In this document: in pieces, positions 54,296 to 63,034 of the stretch
Layout of the letters: every line of letters starts with the position of its first letter
Position numbering within the stretch: the stretch's first letter is position 1
DNA from: Alphaproteobacteria bacterium
GTDB taxonomy: Bacteria > Pseudomonadota > Alphaproteobacteria > Sphingomonadales > Kordiimonadaceae
Assembly: GCA_013372975.1 (NCBI GenBank)
Contig: JABXIS010000049.1
Span: forward strand, 20,250 to 84,249
Direction of reading: 5' to 3'
DNA: 64,000 nucleotides
Translations under genes and position numbers: made by a program
Notes under the pieces: generated by a model
The model's input: the letters and a program-made list of their open reading frames with translations, nothing else
Database searches by the model: none
What the model was told of the DNA's origin: nothing

Positions 54296-55269
54296 AGCAG
54301 CCCACGCTCTTTCAGGTACGTTATGCTTTCACAAATGGATTGGTCCAGCGGCACCTCGCGAAATCCAAGTTCCTCAACAGCCTTTTGGCTGCTTGCTTCC
54401 ACAACCTCGGTGGCAAAATAGGCCTCTTCTGGCGTTACCATCGGGCGTTTGCCTGTTATCTTCGAGACCAGATTAAGTATCTCGGCAAGCGCGGTCAGCA
54501 AAAAGGCTGAGGTTGGCTTCTTGGGTTCCGGTTTGCCAAGTTTTTCGGCAGCAATACAAAGAAATTCGTGCATGGTGGCATATGGCCCGCCAAGGATATA
54601 GTTTTCGCCGGTTTTGCCTTTATGAAAAGCGGCAACAACAGCCTCGGCGACAGCCCGACCATTGGCGAAATTGCCTGCACCAGGTGGCACACCTGGCAAT
54701 GATCCTTCGTTCAGCATCTGGATCATACGTGACCAATTGTGGTCGTCATATCTGCCGACAATATGTGTAGGATTGACGATCACGGCGTCAGTGCCCCGGC
54801 CCGCCGCCTCTATCACTTTGCGTTCAGCCATTGTTTTCGTATCGACATAGGAAACCCAGCTTCCCTTACCAAGCTTGGGAGATTGTTCGGTAACGAGCTC
54901 CTGATGAATGCCATACACAGCAATGCTGGAAACATGAACTAGACGACGAGCGTTTATGTTTCTGCAGACATGCAAAATGCCGGACGTGCCGTCCACATTC
55001 ACATGGTGCTGTTGCTTGGCTTCTTTGCCCCAAGTGCTGGTATCCGCAGCAATATGGAAAATACAGTCCACACCCTCTGGCAAATCAGCCTGGTAACTTG
55101 AAGGAAAGGACAGGTCGCCTTTCACAAAATGCAGGTCATTTCCCAGAAGCACCGAGGCCTTTTTCTCATCCCGGACAAGGGCATGAATGTGCCAGCCCTG
55201 CTCCTTGAGCACGTCAACAACGTGGCGCCCCAGAAATCCGGTGGCACCTGTGATGAAAGCAGTTGGCAT
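54292..55269 (-). CDS. NAD-dependent epimerase/dehydratase family SDR
   Basis: This 325-residue extended SDR begins with the glycine motif FITGATGFLGRHVVDVL, has HIAADTSTWG, VHVSSIAVYG and the intact YVDTK (YxxxK) catalytic motif, unlike the SDR at 9063-10082. Relatives include dihydroflavonol reductase-like and hopanoid-associated sugar epimerase enzymes, which reduce or epimerise sugars or ketones. The best sub-family cannot be chosen by eye. It is convergent with the MFS gene and divergent from the outer membrane protein gene at 55361. Confidence 0.88.
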   Translation of the reverse strand: MPTAFITGATGFLGRHVVDVLKEQGWHIHALVRDEKKASVLLGNDLHFVKGDLSFPSSYQADLPEGVDCIFHIAADTSTWGKEAKQQHHVNVDGTSGILHVCRNINARRLVHVSSIAVYGIHQELVTEQSPKLGKGSWVSYVDTKTMAERKVIEAAGRGTDAVIVNPTHIVGRYDDHNWSRMIQMLNEGSLPGVPPGAGNFANGRAVAEAVVAAFHKGKTGENYILGGPYATMHEFLCIAAEKLGKPEPKKPTSAFLLTALAEILNLVSKITGKRPMVTPEEAYFATEVVEASSQKAVEELGFREVPLDQSICESITYLKERGLL

Positions 55270-55360
55270 GTTTCAAGCCCCTTTTTGGCTTCAATGCTTG
55301 TTTTTTTCGCTCTGTGGCGTTAAGTCACTGGCGATTCAATTCCCCCCGGAGCGAAGGAAT

Positions 55361-56383
55361 ATGGCCTTGACGCGTCAAATTTGCAAACGATCCCTTATTG
55401 CAGCAACACAAATACTTCTTCTGAGTACATTTCTCGCGCCAATGGCGACTGCCAGTGGCTCTGCGGGATATGAAGCGATGCTGAAAACGGCTGCGGCGGC
55501 TGATAACCAGGCAACTTTTGAAGTGATCCTCAACACCGCATTGCAAACCTGGCCAAATGACCGCGACGCCATTCTTGCTTTTGCCAAAGGGTTAAAAGCT
55601 GACTGGATGGAGCCCCAGCAAATCAAGGAAGTTGAGGAAGCAGAAGCGCGCAAGAAAGCTGCTGAGGACGCTTCCAAGGCGCGGGGTCTTATCTATTATC
55701 TCGATCCGAAACTCTGGAACGGACAAGCAGAACTCGGTGCCGGGTCCTCTACCGGTGACTCTGACGAACAATCAGTTTCCCTGGGCCTAAGCTTCAATCG
55801 CGATTTCGGTAGTCGTTGGTCTCATCAGCTGGATCTGGATTTTGATCTTGGCCGCACGGAAGGGGAAACCACGCGGGAACGGTTTGTCACAAAATATGAA
55901 ACCCTGTGGAAGCCTTGGGCGCATACTTATCTTCTAAATTATACCGAATTCGAGGTGGACCGTTTTTCCGGATATGATTATCGGGTGATCGAAAACCTCG
56001 GTGTTGGTCATCAGCTTATTGACACTGATCGTCAATCCCTTCGCCTTGAGGGGGGGCCAGGTATCCGCATCAGTCGTGTCGAAGCAACATACGACGATCT
56101 GGGCGCACTGCTGGAGCCAGCAATGACAGAAACTGAGTTTCTCGGTCGTATATCCAGTACGTATGAGCTGAAGCTGAGCGACACCGTTACTTTCAAAGAC
56201 AGGGCGTCAGTGCTTATCGGCGTGGATATGACATCGGTGGAAAACTGGCTTCAATTTTCAGCTCGCATCAATTCGCACTTGGCGGCCAGGCTGTCCTTTG
56301 AGGTGAAATACGAATCTGAGCCGCCTGTAGGTACTGCTGCATGGGATACCATCACACGTGCCGCACTGGTTTACGATTTCTAG
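55361..56383 (+). CDS. DUF481-like outer membrane protein
   Basis: The 340-residue product has a signal peptide (residues 1-30, SLIAATQILLLSTFLAPMATASG) followed by a short helical region (about 32-110) and a beta-strand-rich part in which strands alternate aromatic and polar residues (NRDFGSRWSHQLDLDFDLG, RFVTKYETLWKPWAHTYLL) and end in a terminal aromatic, AALVYDF. This suits the DUF481/YdiY salt-inducible outer membrane barrel type. The ATG 55361 follows GAAGGA. It converges on the yjbQ gene after two bases. The physiological role is unknown. Confidence 0.75.
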   Translation: MALTRQICKRSLIAATQILLLSTFLAPMATASGSAGYEAMLKTAAAADNQATFEVILNTALQTWPNDRDAILAFAKGLKADWMEPQQIKEVEEAEARKKAAEDASKARGLIYYLDPKLWNGQAELGAGSSTGDSDEQSVSLGLSFNRDFGSRWSHQLDLDFDLGRTEGETTRERFVTKYETLWKPWAHTYLLNYTEFEVDRFSGYDYRVIENLGVGHQLIDTDRQSLRLEGGPGIRISRVEATYDDLGALLEPAMTETEFLGRISSTYELKLSDTVTFKDRASVLIGVDMTSVENWLQFSARINSHLAARLSFEVKYESEPPVGTAAWDTITRAALVYDF

Positions 56384-56385
56384 AG

Positions 56386-56811
56386 CTATTCACCCATTAG
56401 GTGACAAACGACTTGCCGCGCGTGGCCTTGCGCGCGGTGTTCCGCCACATAGATGCCTTGCCATGTACCTAGCGCAGGACTTCCAGCTGTTACAGGGATA
56501 GTCAAAGATACATCTGTCAGCGCGGATTTGATGTGTGCAGGCATGTCGTCCGGGCCTTCGCAGGTATGTCGATAAAGTCGGTTATCTTCGGGCGCAAGCC
56601 GATCGAGTGCTGCGACGAGGTCAGAGCGTACATCCGGGTCGGCATTCTCTTGCACCGTAAGTGACGCACTTGTATGCCGAATAAACAATGTCAGGATGCC
56701 TGTTTCAATACCTGCATTTCGAGTGAAGTTGCATACCTCACGCGAGATATCATAGAGCCCTCTACCGTCAGTGTGTACCACAAGGGTTGTTTGTTCTTGT
56801 CGGACCGGCAT
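56386..56811 (-). CDS. YjbQ/UPF0047 family protein
   Basis: The 141-residue protein belongs to the YjbQ (UPF0047) family, some members of which show thiamine-phosphate synthase activity. It has the signatures IRHTSASLTVQENADPDVRSDL, then the HTCEGPDDMPAHIKSAL stretch with conserved His and Asp, and LGTWQGIYVAEHRAQGHAR, which resembles a metal/phosphate-binding loop. The ATG at 56811 overlaps the stop of the Hsp20 gene by one base (TAATG), so they are coupled. Confidence 0.92.
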   Translation of the reverse strand: MPVRQEQTTLVVHTDGRGLYDISREVCNFTRNAGIETGILTLFIRHTSASLTVQENADPDVRSDLVAALDRLAPEDNRLYRHTCEGPDDMPAHIKSALTDVSLTIPVTAGSPALGTWQGIYVAEHRAQGHARQVVCHLMGE

Positions 56812-57218
56812 TAGCGAATATCGATTGTGCGAATGGTTTCCTGAAGCGTTGGACGCACTAGGTCAATATGCAAAAGGCCATGTTCCATGGAGGCGTCCTC
56901 TACTTCCATGCCGTCTGCCAGCACAAATTTTCGTACGAATTGGCGCGCAGCGATACCCCTGTGCAGGTAGGCTTTCTCGGCGCTATCGTCAGTTTGCTTG
57001 CCGCGGATGATAAGCTGATTTGCTTCCAGTGAAATATTCAGGTCGTCTTTTGAGAAGCCTGCTACGGCAAGTGTGATGCGGATAGCATGATCACCTGTGT
57101 GTTCGATATTGTATGGCGGATAGCCTTCGCCCGAATTTTTGGAAACATTGTCCAGTAATTCTTCAAGTTGATCAAAGCCCAGGAGAAAAGGGCTGTTAAA
57201 GATGGACATACGGGACAT
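56811..57218 (-). CDS. Hsp20 family small heat shock protein
   Basis: This 135-residue chaperone binds unfolding proteins and forms oligomers. The alpha-crystallin domain runs from about residue 30 to 120 (YNIEHTGDHAIRITLAVAGF, DLNISLEANQLIIRGKQ, FVLADGMEVEDASMEHGLL) and the C-terminal TIDIR ends with the I-x-I type dimer-docking motif. The N-terminal arm is short, as in IbpA-like proteins. ATG 57218 has AAGGAG upstream. It is coupled with yjbQ. I see no clear heat-shock promoter or ROSE thermometer in the 80 bases upstream. Confidence 0.9.
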   Translation of the reverse strand: MSRMSIFNSPFLLGFDQLEELLDNVSKNSGEGYPPYNIEHTGDHAIRITLAVAGFSKDDLNISLEANQLIIRGKQTDDSAEKAYLHRGIAARQFVRKFVLADGMEVEDASMEHGLLHIDLVRPTLQETIRTIDIR

Positions 57219-57381
57219 GGGCCTCTCCTTATCAAAGCGAAATGGCATGTTTCCATAATCTGTACTTCGTCCTCGATTGAGCAACGAAACTCATGATCAG
57301 AAAAACAATGGGGCGCAAAAGTTGCACCCCATTATTTTGTTGATTCCATTGCCCGCTTCAAGGGCAAAAATAGAGAATATG

Positions 57382-58737
57382 TCAGTTAAGACTGGCCGTC
57401 TGCCGTTCATCGTCCTTCGTTGCACTAGTAGCCTCTGGCAATTTTCCCTCGGTTTTTTCTGGTGGGCGTATCCAGCAGGATGTACCTCGCTCTCGCAATT
57501 GCCGGCAAAGGTCCTTGGCTTGCGCAAGTGTTTTCAGTGGGCCTGCATTCAGCCGATAATAAAAACCACGTGGATCGGTGTCGCTGTCACCAAAATCCAC
57601 TTCTGATCTGCGGGGAGGGATGTCCTGTAGGATATCCCCACTTTGCCGGTACAGTATTGTCCAGCCGCGCATAAGGTTTTTGAGTGAACGATATGCGCCA
57701 ATCTGAAGCGCCCAGCCTTCTGGTTCCACAAGGGGTGGTACTTCGGTTAGCTCATAGTCAGCCTGTGCAACTGCGGGCTCGGGTTCTGGCTGCGGCTCGG
57801 GCTTTGGTGCTGGTTTTGGCGCCTCAGCCATCATAACTGGCTTGTCGACTAGTCGTTTTGCAGCTTCTTGCTGCGCCCCTGAATCAGCCAGCTCCAAATT
57901 GCCCGCCTCTTCACGCGTCCATGCCGGATCAACCGTGCCTGTTACGAGGGCCTGCATGCGCTCGGCGGGGCCAAGGCTGGACAAAGACCGATAAAAGGTG
58001 AAAGTGTCATTCACTGTAGCAGGATCCAGATCCAGACGGGCCATTTGAAACGCCTCGGCTTCGCGGCCATCCATCAGGTAGGCCATCGCCAAATTTTGGC
58101 GTCCCTGAGGTCCAAGCATGCCTGCCTTGACCAGAGGTTCAAGGATGTTTACGGCAGCATCTGCTTGACCGGTCGCAGCAAGGACAAGAGCTCTGTTGGA
58201 CAACCCTTTTGGATCTGCCGCGCCGTTGAACACTGACAAGGCTTCACTTGTTCGGCCCAGAGCGGCAAGCGCAATACCTTCACCTGAACGAATTTTCGCA
58301 TCGGCTGGACTATATGCCTTGGCGCTACCAAACGCGAGCAACGCGTCGTCAAATTGGCCCAGTGCCAGATGGACTTTCCCAAGCTCATACCAGCCTGAGC
58401 CATTCATTTGCCCTCGTGCGGCAAGCGTTGTCAGAACAGACAGGGCTTCCTGATGGGCGCCCCGCGCCGAAAGGCTTGCGGCAAGCGCTGTCAGTACCTC
58501 TCTATCGCCGGTGCGCGCGCCCAGATGGCGATACAGGGGAATCGCTGCTTCGTGCTGCCCGCTGGCCGCAAGATCATCAGCGATGGCCTTCAACCCACCT
58601 GGTGCATTCATGGTGGTTTGCGTAACCTGCGGCGAAGAAACGGGCGGTAAATCTGACGCCCCGTCATAACTACAGGCGCCAAGCGCGATAACGCTGGCGC
58701 ACATGAATAGTGGCCTGATAATATTTTTGCGTGTCAT
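57382..58737 (-). CDS. TPR lipoprotein with C-terminal SPOR domain
   Basis: The 451-residue protein starts with a signal sequence ending in ALGACS (lipoprotein type). Residues about 45-250 contain TPR repeats (for example ALTALAASLSARGAHQEALSV and SGWYELGKVHLALGQFDDAL). A proline/glutamate-rich linker (KPAPKPEPQPEPEPAV) follows, and the last 110 residues form a SPOR domain (GWALQIGAYRSLKNL, ending with RERGTSCWIRPP). SPOR domains bind denuded peptidoglycan at division sites. It is divergent from a Sel1/SPOR-like protein at 58881. A TadD/Flp-like assembly role is also possible. Confidence 0.88.
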   Translation of the reverse strand: MTRKNIIRPLFMCASVIALGACSYDGASDLPPVSSPQVTQTTMNAPGGLKAIADDLAASGQHEAAIPLYRHLGARTGDREVLTALAASLSARGAHQEALSVLTTLAARGQMNGSGWYELGKVHLALGQFDDALLAFGSAKAYSPADAKIRSGEGIALAALGRTSEALSVFNGAADPKGLSNRALVLAATGQADAAVNILEPLVKAGMLGPQGRQNLAMAYLMDGREAEAFQMARLDLDPATVNDTFTFYRSLSSLGPAERMQALVTGTVDPAWTREEAGNLELADSGAQQEAAKRLVDKPVMMAEAPKPAPKPEPQPEPEPAVAQADYELTEVPPLVEPEGWALQIGAYRSLKNLMRGWTILYRQSGDILQDIPPRRSEVDFGDSDTDPRGFYYRLNAGPLKTLAQAKDLCRQLRERGTSCWIRPPEKTEGKLPEATSATKDDERQTASLN

Positions 58738-58880
58738 GATACGCCTACTCGAGAGCCTTGTTTTGCCTGATATTTCAAAGGCTACCTTAGGATAAAGACA
58801 TGAAGGAAGGTTTAACTATCAGGTGTGCTTTTAAGTGTATTTTCCCTTAATTTTATCCAAGTTGATGGTAGGCTGACTGT

Positions 58881-59846
58881 ATGGCTGAGCAAAATTCAAC
58901 AACATATTGGCAATTTTGGTGCAGGGTATCCTTTCTTGCACTGTTGTTTTTATGCCCGCCCCCCCTTCAAGCTTGGCAATCTGACGATGAAGAGATTGTC
59001 GACGCCATGGTTCTGATCCGCCAAGGCAATGTGGAAGCCGGCATCGACATGTTGCGCCGTATTGGTGAACTTGGAAATGCAGAAGCCTTCTTCTATCTGG
59101 CGGAAATCAATCGCACTGGAGATGTAAAGGAAGCGTCAGAGCAGGTCTCCATGATGTATTATCGGCTGGCTTCCCAGATGGGGAATAAAAAAGCCTCGCT
59201 CAACTTGGCGAACATTCTGTTTTTTGACGGCAGTGGAAGCCGCGCTGAAGTCGAGGAGGCGTTGGCGATTTGGCAGCAATACGCCATGCTCGGTGATATC
59301 GAATCGATCTATTTGTTGGGCATGCTGTACTGGAATGGTGAAGGCGGGCAGGTACCTGACCCTATACGGGGGTACGGATTGATTTGGCGGGCCGCAGAGG
59401 CGGGATACCCTCCAGCTCAGGAGACCGAACCAGCGATGCGGGAACAGTTGAATGCAGACGCAATAGCTGCCGGGCAGACCTACGCATCAGACTTCGAGGT
59501 GAAAGGCTTCGATAACAAACCTTTGGATATTCATTTGGTTACAGACCAGGAAATCGCAATTCCTGAACCAGACGAGGTCGAAAAACCAACAGATTGGACC
59601 ACAGTGTGGCGCCTTGAAGTTGGATTCGCGATGTCTCGGGAGGACACTGAAGCCCTACAAAAAGATATCTACGCCAAAAAGAAAGGTGCTGTTGAAGGGT
59701 TGCACTCTGAAATTATAGAAGCGCCCAACAGGCCTGGCCTGTACCGGCTCCTTTTTGGTCCAATCGGTGGCATGCAGAACGCGGTCAGCAAGTGCGTTGA
59801 CCTAAAACGTGGCGGCTTTGACTGCTTCGCCAAGCCCCCAAGGTAA
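58881..59846 (+). CDS. Sel1-repeat protein with C-terminal SPOR-like domain
   Basis: The 321-residue protein has an N-terminal hydrophobic signal/anchor (about residues 14-32), then Sel1-like repeats (FFYLAEINRTGDVKEASEQV, YRLASQMGNKKASLNLANIL, LLGMLYWNGEG) to about residue 185, and a C-terminal region (about 240-321, WRLEVGFAMSREDTEAL to GGFDCFAKPPR) with a SPOR-like end. It seems a companion of the divergent TPR-SPOR lipoprotein, with about 140 bases between their starts. The envelope location is inferred from the signal. The ATG start has no strong ribosome site. Confidence 0.8.
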   Translation: MAEQNSTTYWQFWCRVSFLALLFLCPPPLQAWQSDDEEIVDAMVLIRQGNVEAGIDMLRRIGELGNAEAFFYLAEINRTGDVKEASEQVSMMYYRLASQMGNKKASLNLANILFFDGSGSRAEVEEALAIWQQYAMLGDIESIYLLGMLYWNGEGGQVPDPIRGYGLIWRAAEAGYPPAQETEPAMREQLNADAIAAGQTYASDFEVKGFDNKPLDIHLVTDQEIAIPEPDEVEKPTDWTTVWRLEVGFAMSREDTEALQKDIYAKKKGAVEGLHSEIIEAPNRPGLYRLLFGPIGGMQNAVSKCVDLKRGGFDCFAKPPR

Positions 59847-59852
59847 AAGAAA

Positions 59853-59888
59853 GCGGGAAAGCCTGCGCGATGGACGCGGCTTCCCCGC
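59853..59888. repeat. Long GC-rich hairpin between convergent genes
   Basis: The arms GCGGGAAAGCCTGCG and CGCGGCTTCCCCGC pair with one mismatch and one bulged T around the loop CGATGGA. A T-run is missing, so it may be a Rho-dependent or processed 3' end. Confidence 0.5.
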
Positions 59889-59957
59889 CTGCTTCCCCCG
59901 AAGAGCCAGGACTTCGGAGGGGCATTCCGAATGGCTCAGGTTGATGTCAGGTTTGCA

Positions 59958-60467
59958 TCACCCTTTGGAGGAGCCACAGATACATGTGCCCTTGGGGGTT
60001 TCGTCTTCCAGCAGTTGCTTTACCGCTTTTTCCATCAGAGCCTGTTGGCTCTTACCCTTTCGTGCAGCAAGGAGGCGTAGCTGCATATCAACTTCTTGAT
60101 CCAACCTAAGCGATTTATGTTTTCTGATGTTTGCCACTCGGTCAGCAGACAATTTTTTCTCTTGCTCCGCTTTCTTGGGAGAAAGGGCGCTCACCTCGTC
60201 CAATTGCACCAACCGTGTATGCCGTGCCTCTTTTGGCGCAACTACAGGACGAGGTGAAGCCTGTTCAGCTTCTTTGGAAGAGGCTGAACAATCTCTTGTA
60301 TTCGGATCAATTCGGGTGGTGCCGACCTGAGCAGCTTGTTTGGCTTTTATCGGTGATTGCCACCTTTTTCCTTCGCTGTCCGGCGCAAAAATATCGCGGG
60401 CCGATGCTGAAGGCTGTGCGTGCCCTTTGCGAGCCAACAGGGAAGCGGTAAGGGATGCCATCGTCAT
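59958..60467 (-). CDS. Disordered protein with C-terminal ribbon-helix-helix-like domain
   Basis: The 169-residue product has a low-complexity, Ser/Ala/Lys/Glu-rich N-terminal region (about residues 1-105) and a C-terminal segment RKHKSLRLDQEVDMQLRLLA followed by ARKGKSQQALMEKAVKQLLE, which matches the strand-helix-helix pattern of RHH DNA-binding proteins. It ends with a cysteine pair (CICGSS). It lies 26 bases after the ParA-type gene and is co-oriented with it. In plasmid systems such as ParF/ParG, a small RHH protein is the DNA-binding partner of ParA; a similar relation is likely here. Confidence 0.65.
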   Translation of the reverse strand: MTMASLTASLLARKGHAQPSASARDIFAPDSEGKRWQSPIKAKQAAQVGTTRIDPNTRDCSASSKEAEQASPRPVVAPKEARHTRLVQLDEVSALSPKKAEQEKKLSADRVANIRKHKSLRLDQEVDMQLRLLAARKGKSQQALMEKAVKQLLEDETPKGTCICGSSKG

Positions 60468-60493
60468 TTTCTTATCCTTTCCTGAGGCCTGGG

Positions 60494-61204
60494 TTAGCTA
60501 ACGTGCTGCACATTGCCAAAGCTTGAGCGGTTCCCAAACGATGTGCGGTTCTGGGTTGCTGCACGGAAAGTAGCTTTCAGCGGCAATCTGGCTATACGGT
60601 CGGCAACATAGGACCACAACTCTTCGATCTCTTTGTGAGACCGCCCGCCCGCTGCGGCTTCCATCACTGTGCGGCCATCAATCATGCTGGCTGCAAAGTC
60701 CTGTCGATTGTGAACAATGGTGGGTGCCACCGTACCATGTTGTGACAGCGCAATAGCTGCCTCGCCCGTCAAACGGGCTCTCGCCGTTGCACCGTTGACA
60801 ACAAACATCAGTGGTTTGCCTGCGCGTTCTACAAGGTCAACGGTAGCCCCGGCCGCCCGGAGGTCATGGGGGCTCGGGCGAGTGGGAATAATTACAAGAT
60901 CCGCACGGCTGACCACGGCCTGGATGGAGCGAGTGATTGCCGGCGGTGTATCGATAACTGCCAAGCGAAAACCCTGTTCCCTCAGGACGTTAAGGTCGTG
61001 TTCAAGTGAGCCGATTGTGGTGTGGGCGAAGGCCGGTGTTTCAGCTTGGCGTTCGTTCCACCATTCAGACAGGCTGCCTTGGGGGTCTGTGTCGATGAGG
61101 GCAACAGGGCCAGCGCCAGCGCGCTCGGCTTCGACGGCAAGATGGCCGGAAAGGGTGGTTTTGCCTGAACCGCCCTTCTGTGAGGTAACGGCAATAATAC
61201 GCAT
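60494..61204 (-). CDS. ParA-family ATPase (orphan)
   Basis: This 236-residue ATPase has the deviant Walker A of ParA proteins (QKGGSGKTTLS, residues 9-19), LIDTDPQGSLSEWW at 36-49 and AVIDTPPAITRS (Walker B-like), so it should cycle between monomer and DNA-bound dimer with ATP. The tail TSFGNRSSFGNVQHVS repeats an (S/T)SFGN unit. It lacks an N-terminal DNA-binding extension and has no parB, gidAB or repABC genes nearby, so it is not the main chromosome ParA. The RHH-like gene follows it. Cargo could be a plasmid-like remnant or a cellular complex. Confidence 0.88.
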   Translation of the reverse strand: MRIIAVTSQKGGSGKTTLSGHLAVEAERAGAGPVALIDTDPQGSLSEWWNERQAETPAFAHTTIGSLEHDLNVLREQGFRLAVIDTPPAITRSIQAVVSRADLVIIPTRPSPHDLRAAGATVDLVERAGKPLMFVVNGATARARLTGEAAIALSQHGTVAPTIVHNRQDFAASMIDGRTVMEAAAGGRSHKEIEELWSYVADRIARLPLKATFRAATQNRTSFGNRSSFGNVQHVS

Positions 61205-61411
61205 TTGAATATCTCCAATGTGCCTGGCGAGATTTCTCTATGTCAGCAACCAGAATATCGGACGGGCGTAAAAATCAGCCTAACAACTGCGCGGCTTTAT
61301 ATGATAAATGTCTGATAATAATGGTAAAATTTTAATGATGCCTAATTGCGCCTGCCTGGGGTATACAGGCTGGCGAGCGTTGTGCGGTTGCTGGGAGCCA
61401 GGAGGGGGTAA

Positions 61412-62587
61412 GTGAAATATCTGATCGTGCATGATGCGGCCCCAGGCCAATTTATCCATATCTACAAACACTTGCGATCTGAGGGGCACGAGGTTGTTGT
61501 TGCCAGCCGCCGGGGTACGACCCACCGTTTGCCGGTAAAGCAGCTTGTCTATGAATTGCCCGAAGAGCTCAAAGGCAGCCGCTCTGGTTATACGGCGAAG
61601 GTAATAGGGCTTGGCCTGAGCCTCTATGAAGAGCTAAAGCCGCTTGCGTTTGATGGCTGGGCACCGGACGTAATCCTTTCACACGCTTCACGTGGCGCCT
61701 CCTATTTCCTGAGAGACCTATTTCCCAGAGCCCGCATAGTTAGCCTGTTTGAATGGTATTATGGCGCGCCTAATCCTGATACCGGCATGGATGAAGGTGC
61801 ATTCCGGCAGCAAGCCGCCAACGCAGCAGCTACAAACATGCCAATTAGTCGGGATTTTGATTGCATGGACGCTGGGTATACGCCGACGTTGTTCCAGCGC
61901 GATGCCTTTCCAAAGAGTTGGCACAGAAACCTGGAAGTCATCCACGATGGTATCGACACAGACTTTTATACGCCCGCCAATAAGCGCGCAATTGAGGTAA
62001 ACGGAAAGCGGTTCAGGAAAGGTGATGAGATCGTCACTTATGCCGCCCGCGGCATGGAGCACACGCGCGGCTTTGTGGAATTTATGGCGGCGATTTCGGA
62101 GGTTCAGAAAAGGCGCCCAGATCTTCAGGTCCTAATCGCTGCAGCGGACCGGCTCTGTTATGACCCCGGGGAAAAAGGCAAGGGCCTCAAGAGTTTTGTG
62201 GATGAGACAATAGACTACGATCGGGAAAGGACACACTTTCTTGGCTTGGTGCCGGAGGCAAAGTTTGTAAGCGTTCTGCAAGTGTCTAGCCTTCACGTTT
62301 ATCTCACAAAGCCGTTCGTGCTGTCCTGGTCACTTTTGAATGCCATGAGCGTTGGTATACCTGTTTTGGGGTCGGCTTCTGCACCGGTCCAGGAGGTGAT
62401 TTCGAATGGTGACAATGGACTGCTGGTTTCAATGGATGATGGGCAAGCCCTGGCCGATGCAATGGACCACCTGTTGGCTGACCAGGTGGAAGCTGGGCGG
62501 CTTGGTCGGGCAGGTCGTGAAACAGTTATCGAACGCTATGGTTTAGCGCAGTGCTTGCAACGCCAACTGGATCTTATGCGCGGCTAA
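61412..62587 (+). CDS. GT4 family glycosyltransferase
   Basis: The 391-residue enzyme shows the GT4 layout: an N-terminal domain with LIVHDAAPGQFIHIYKHL and PDVILSHASRGASYFLRDL, and a C-terminal donor domain with TYAARGMEHTRGFVEFMAA, VYLTKPFVLSWSLLNAMSVG and the acidic loop VQEVISNGDNGLLV. It starts at GTG 61412 after GGAGGGGG. It is separated from the polysaccharide cluster at the left end by about 50 kb, so it may serve another glycan. It converges on a truncated ROK-kinase fragment with a four-base overlap. The substrate is unknown. Confidence 0.85.
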   Translation: MKYLIVHDAAPGQFIHIYKHLRSEGHEVVVASRRGTTHRLPVKQLVYELPEELKGSRSGYTAKVIGLGLSLYEELKPLAFDGWAPDVILSHASRGASYFLRDLFPRARIVSLFEWYYGAPNPDTGMDEGAFRQQAANAAATNMPISRDFDCMDAGYTPTLFQRDAFPKSWHRNLEVIHDGIDTDFYTPANKRAIEVNGKRFRKGDEIVTYAARGMEHTRGFVEFMAAISEVQKRRPDLQVLIAAADRLCYDPGEKGKGLKSFVDETIDYDRERTHFLGLVPEAKFVSVLQVSSLHVYLTKPFVLSWSLLNAMSVGIPVLGSASAPVQEVISNGDNGLLVSMDDGQALADAMDHLLADQVEAGRLGRAGRETVIERYGLAQCLQRQLDLMRG

Positions 62588-62889
62588 TATTGATTTTGCG
62601 CGAACTGTTGTTCCGCTATGAGTGCCGCCCCTCGAGCACCGCTGGCATCTCCGGAACGTGCACGAGCAACTGAAGGCAAATCGGTCCCCGAAAAAAGATG
62701 GGGCTTCATCGCCGCAGGAATTTTTTCTATCAAGCCGGGTGTCAGGGACACACCGCCACAAAGCACAATGATATCTGGGTCATAGGCCAAAACCATCCCT
62801 GCAAAGGCGGCCCCCAGTAGATCGAGGTAGCAAGCCATGGTGTTCTGGGCCTGTGCATCACCGTGTTGCACCGCTTTCTGAGGCTTCGG
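62584..62889 (-). pseudogene. C-terminal remnant of a ROK-family sugar kinase
   Basis: The roughly 100-residue open stretch has only the last third of a ROK protein: a helix ([19 protein letters not shown]), then [19 protein letters not shown] and the final ARGAALIAEQQ. The ATP-binding DxGxT and zinc-finger parts, which would come first, are missing. A stop lies at 62890-62892 and upstream no other ROK sequence can be read in the 100 bases up to the tRNA terminator, so it looks like a deletion remnant. ROK proteins phosphorylate amino sugars or glucose. Confidence 0.7.
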
Positions 62890-62993
62890 TCAAGGACCGT
62901 GGGAACAGCAAGGACTTTCCGGATTTCACACGCGGGCTATGGCGCACCGCTAAACCATTGGGAATCGTGACCTAGCCTGAGGTAAGCTTTCCC

Positions 62994-63032
62994 AAAAAAA
63001 ACAAAACCCCCGCCCGATCAGGCGAGGGTTTT
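62994..63032 (-). terminator. Terminator downstream of tRNA-Ala
   Basis: A 12-base-pair stem (63003-63014 with 63021-63032; one G-U pair on the minus strand) with the loop CGATCA is followed on the minus strand by a run of T. It lies directly behind the tRNA 3' end. Confidence 0.9.
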
Positions 63033-63034
63033 CA

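Noticed and set aside
57219..57300. Possible ROSE RNA thermometer upstream of Hsp20
   Set aside because: A TTGCT word exists but about 60 bases from the ribosome site, too far for the usual pairing, and no multi-hairpin leader is clear.
59809..60099. 96-codon frame in the convergent gap after the Sel1 gene
   Set aside because: Basic low-complexity product, covered by the hairpin and the RHH gene; no ribosome site.
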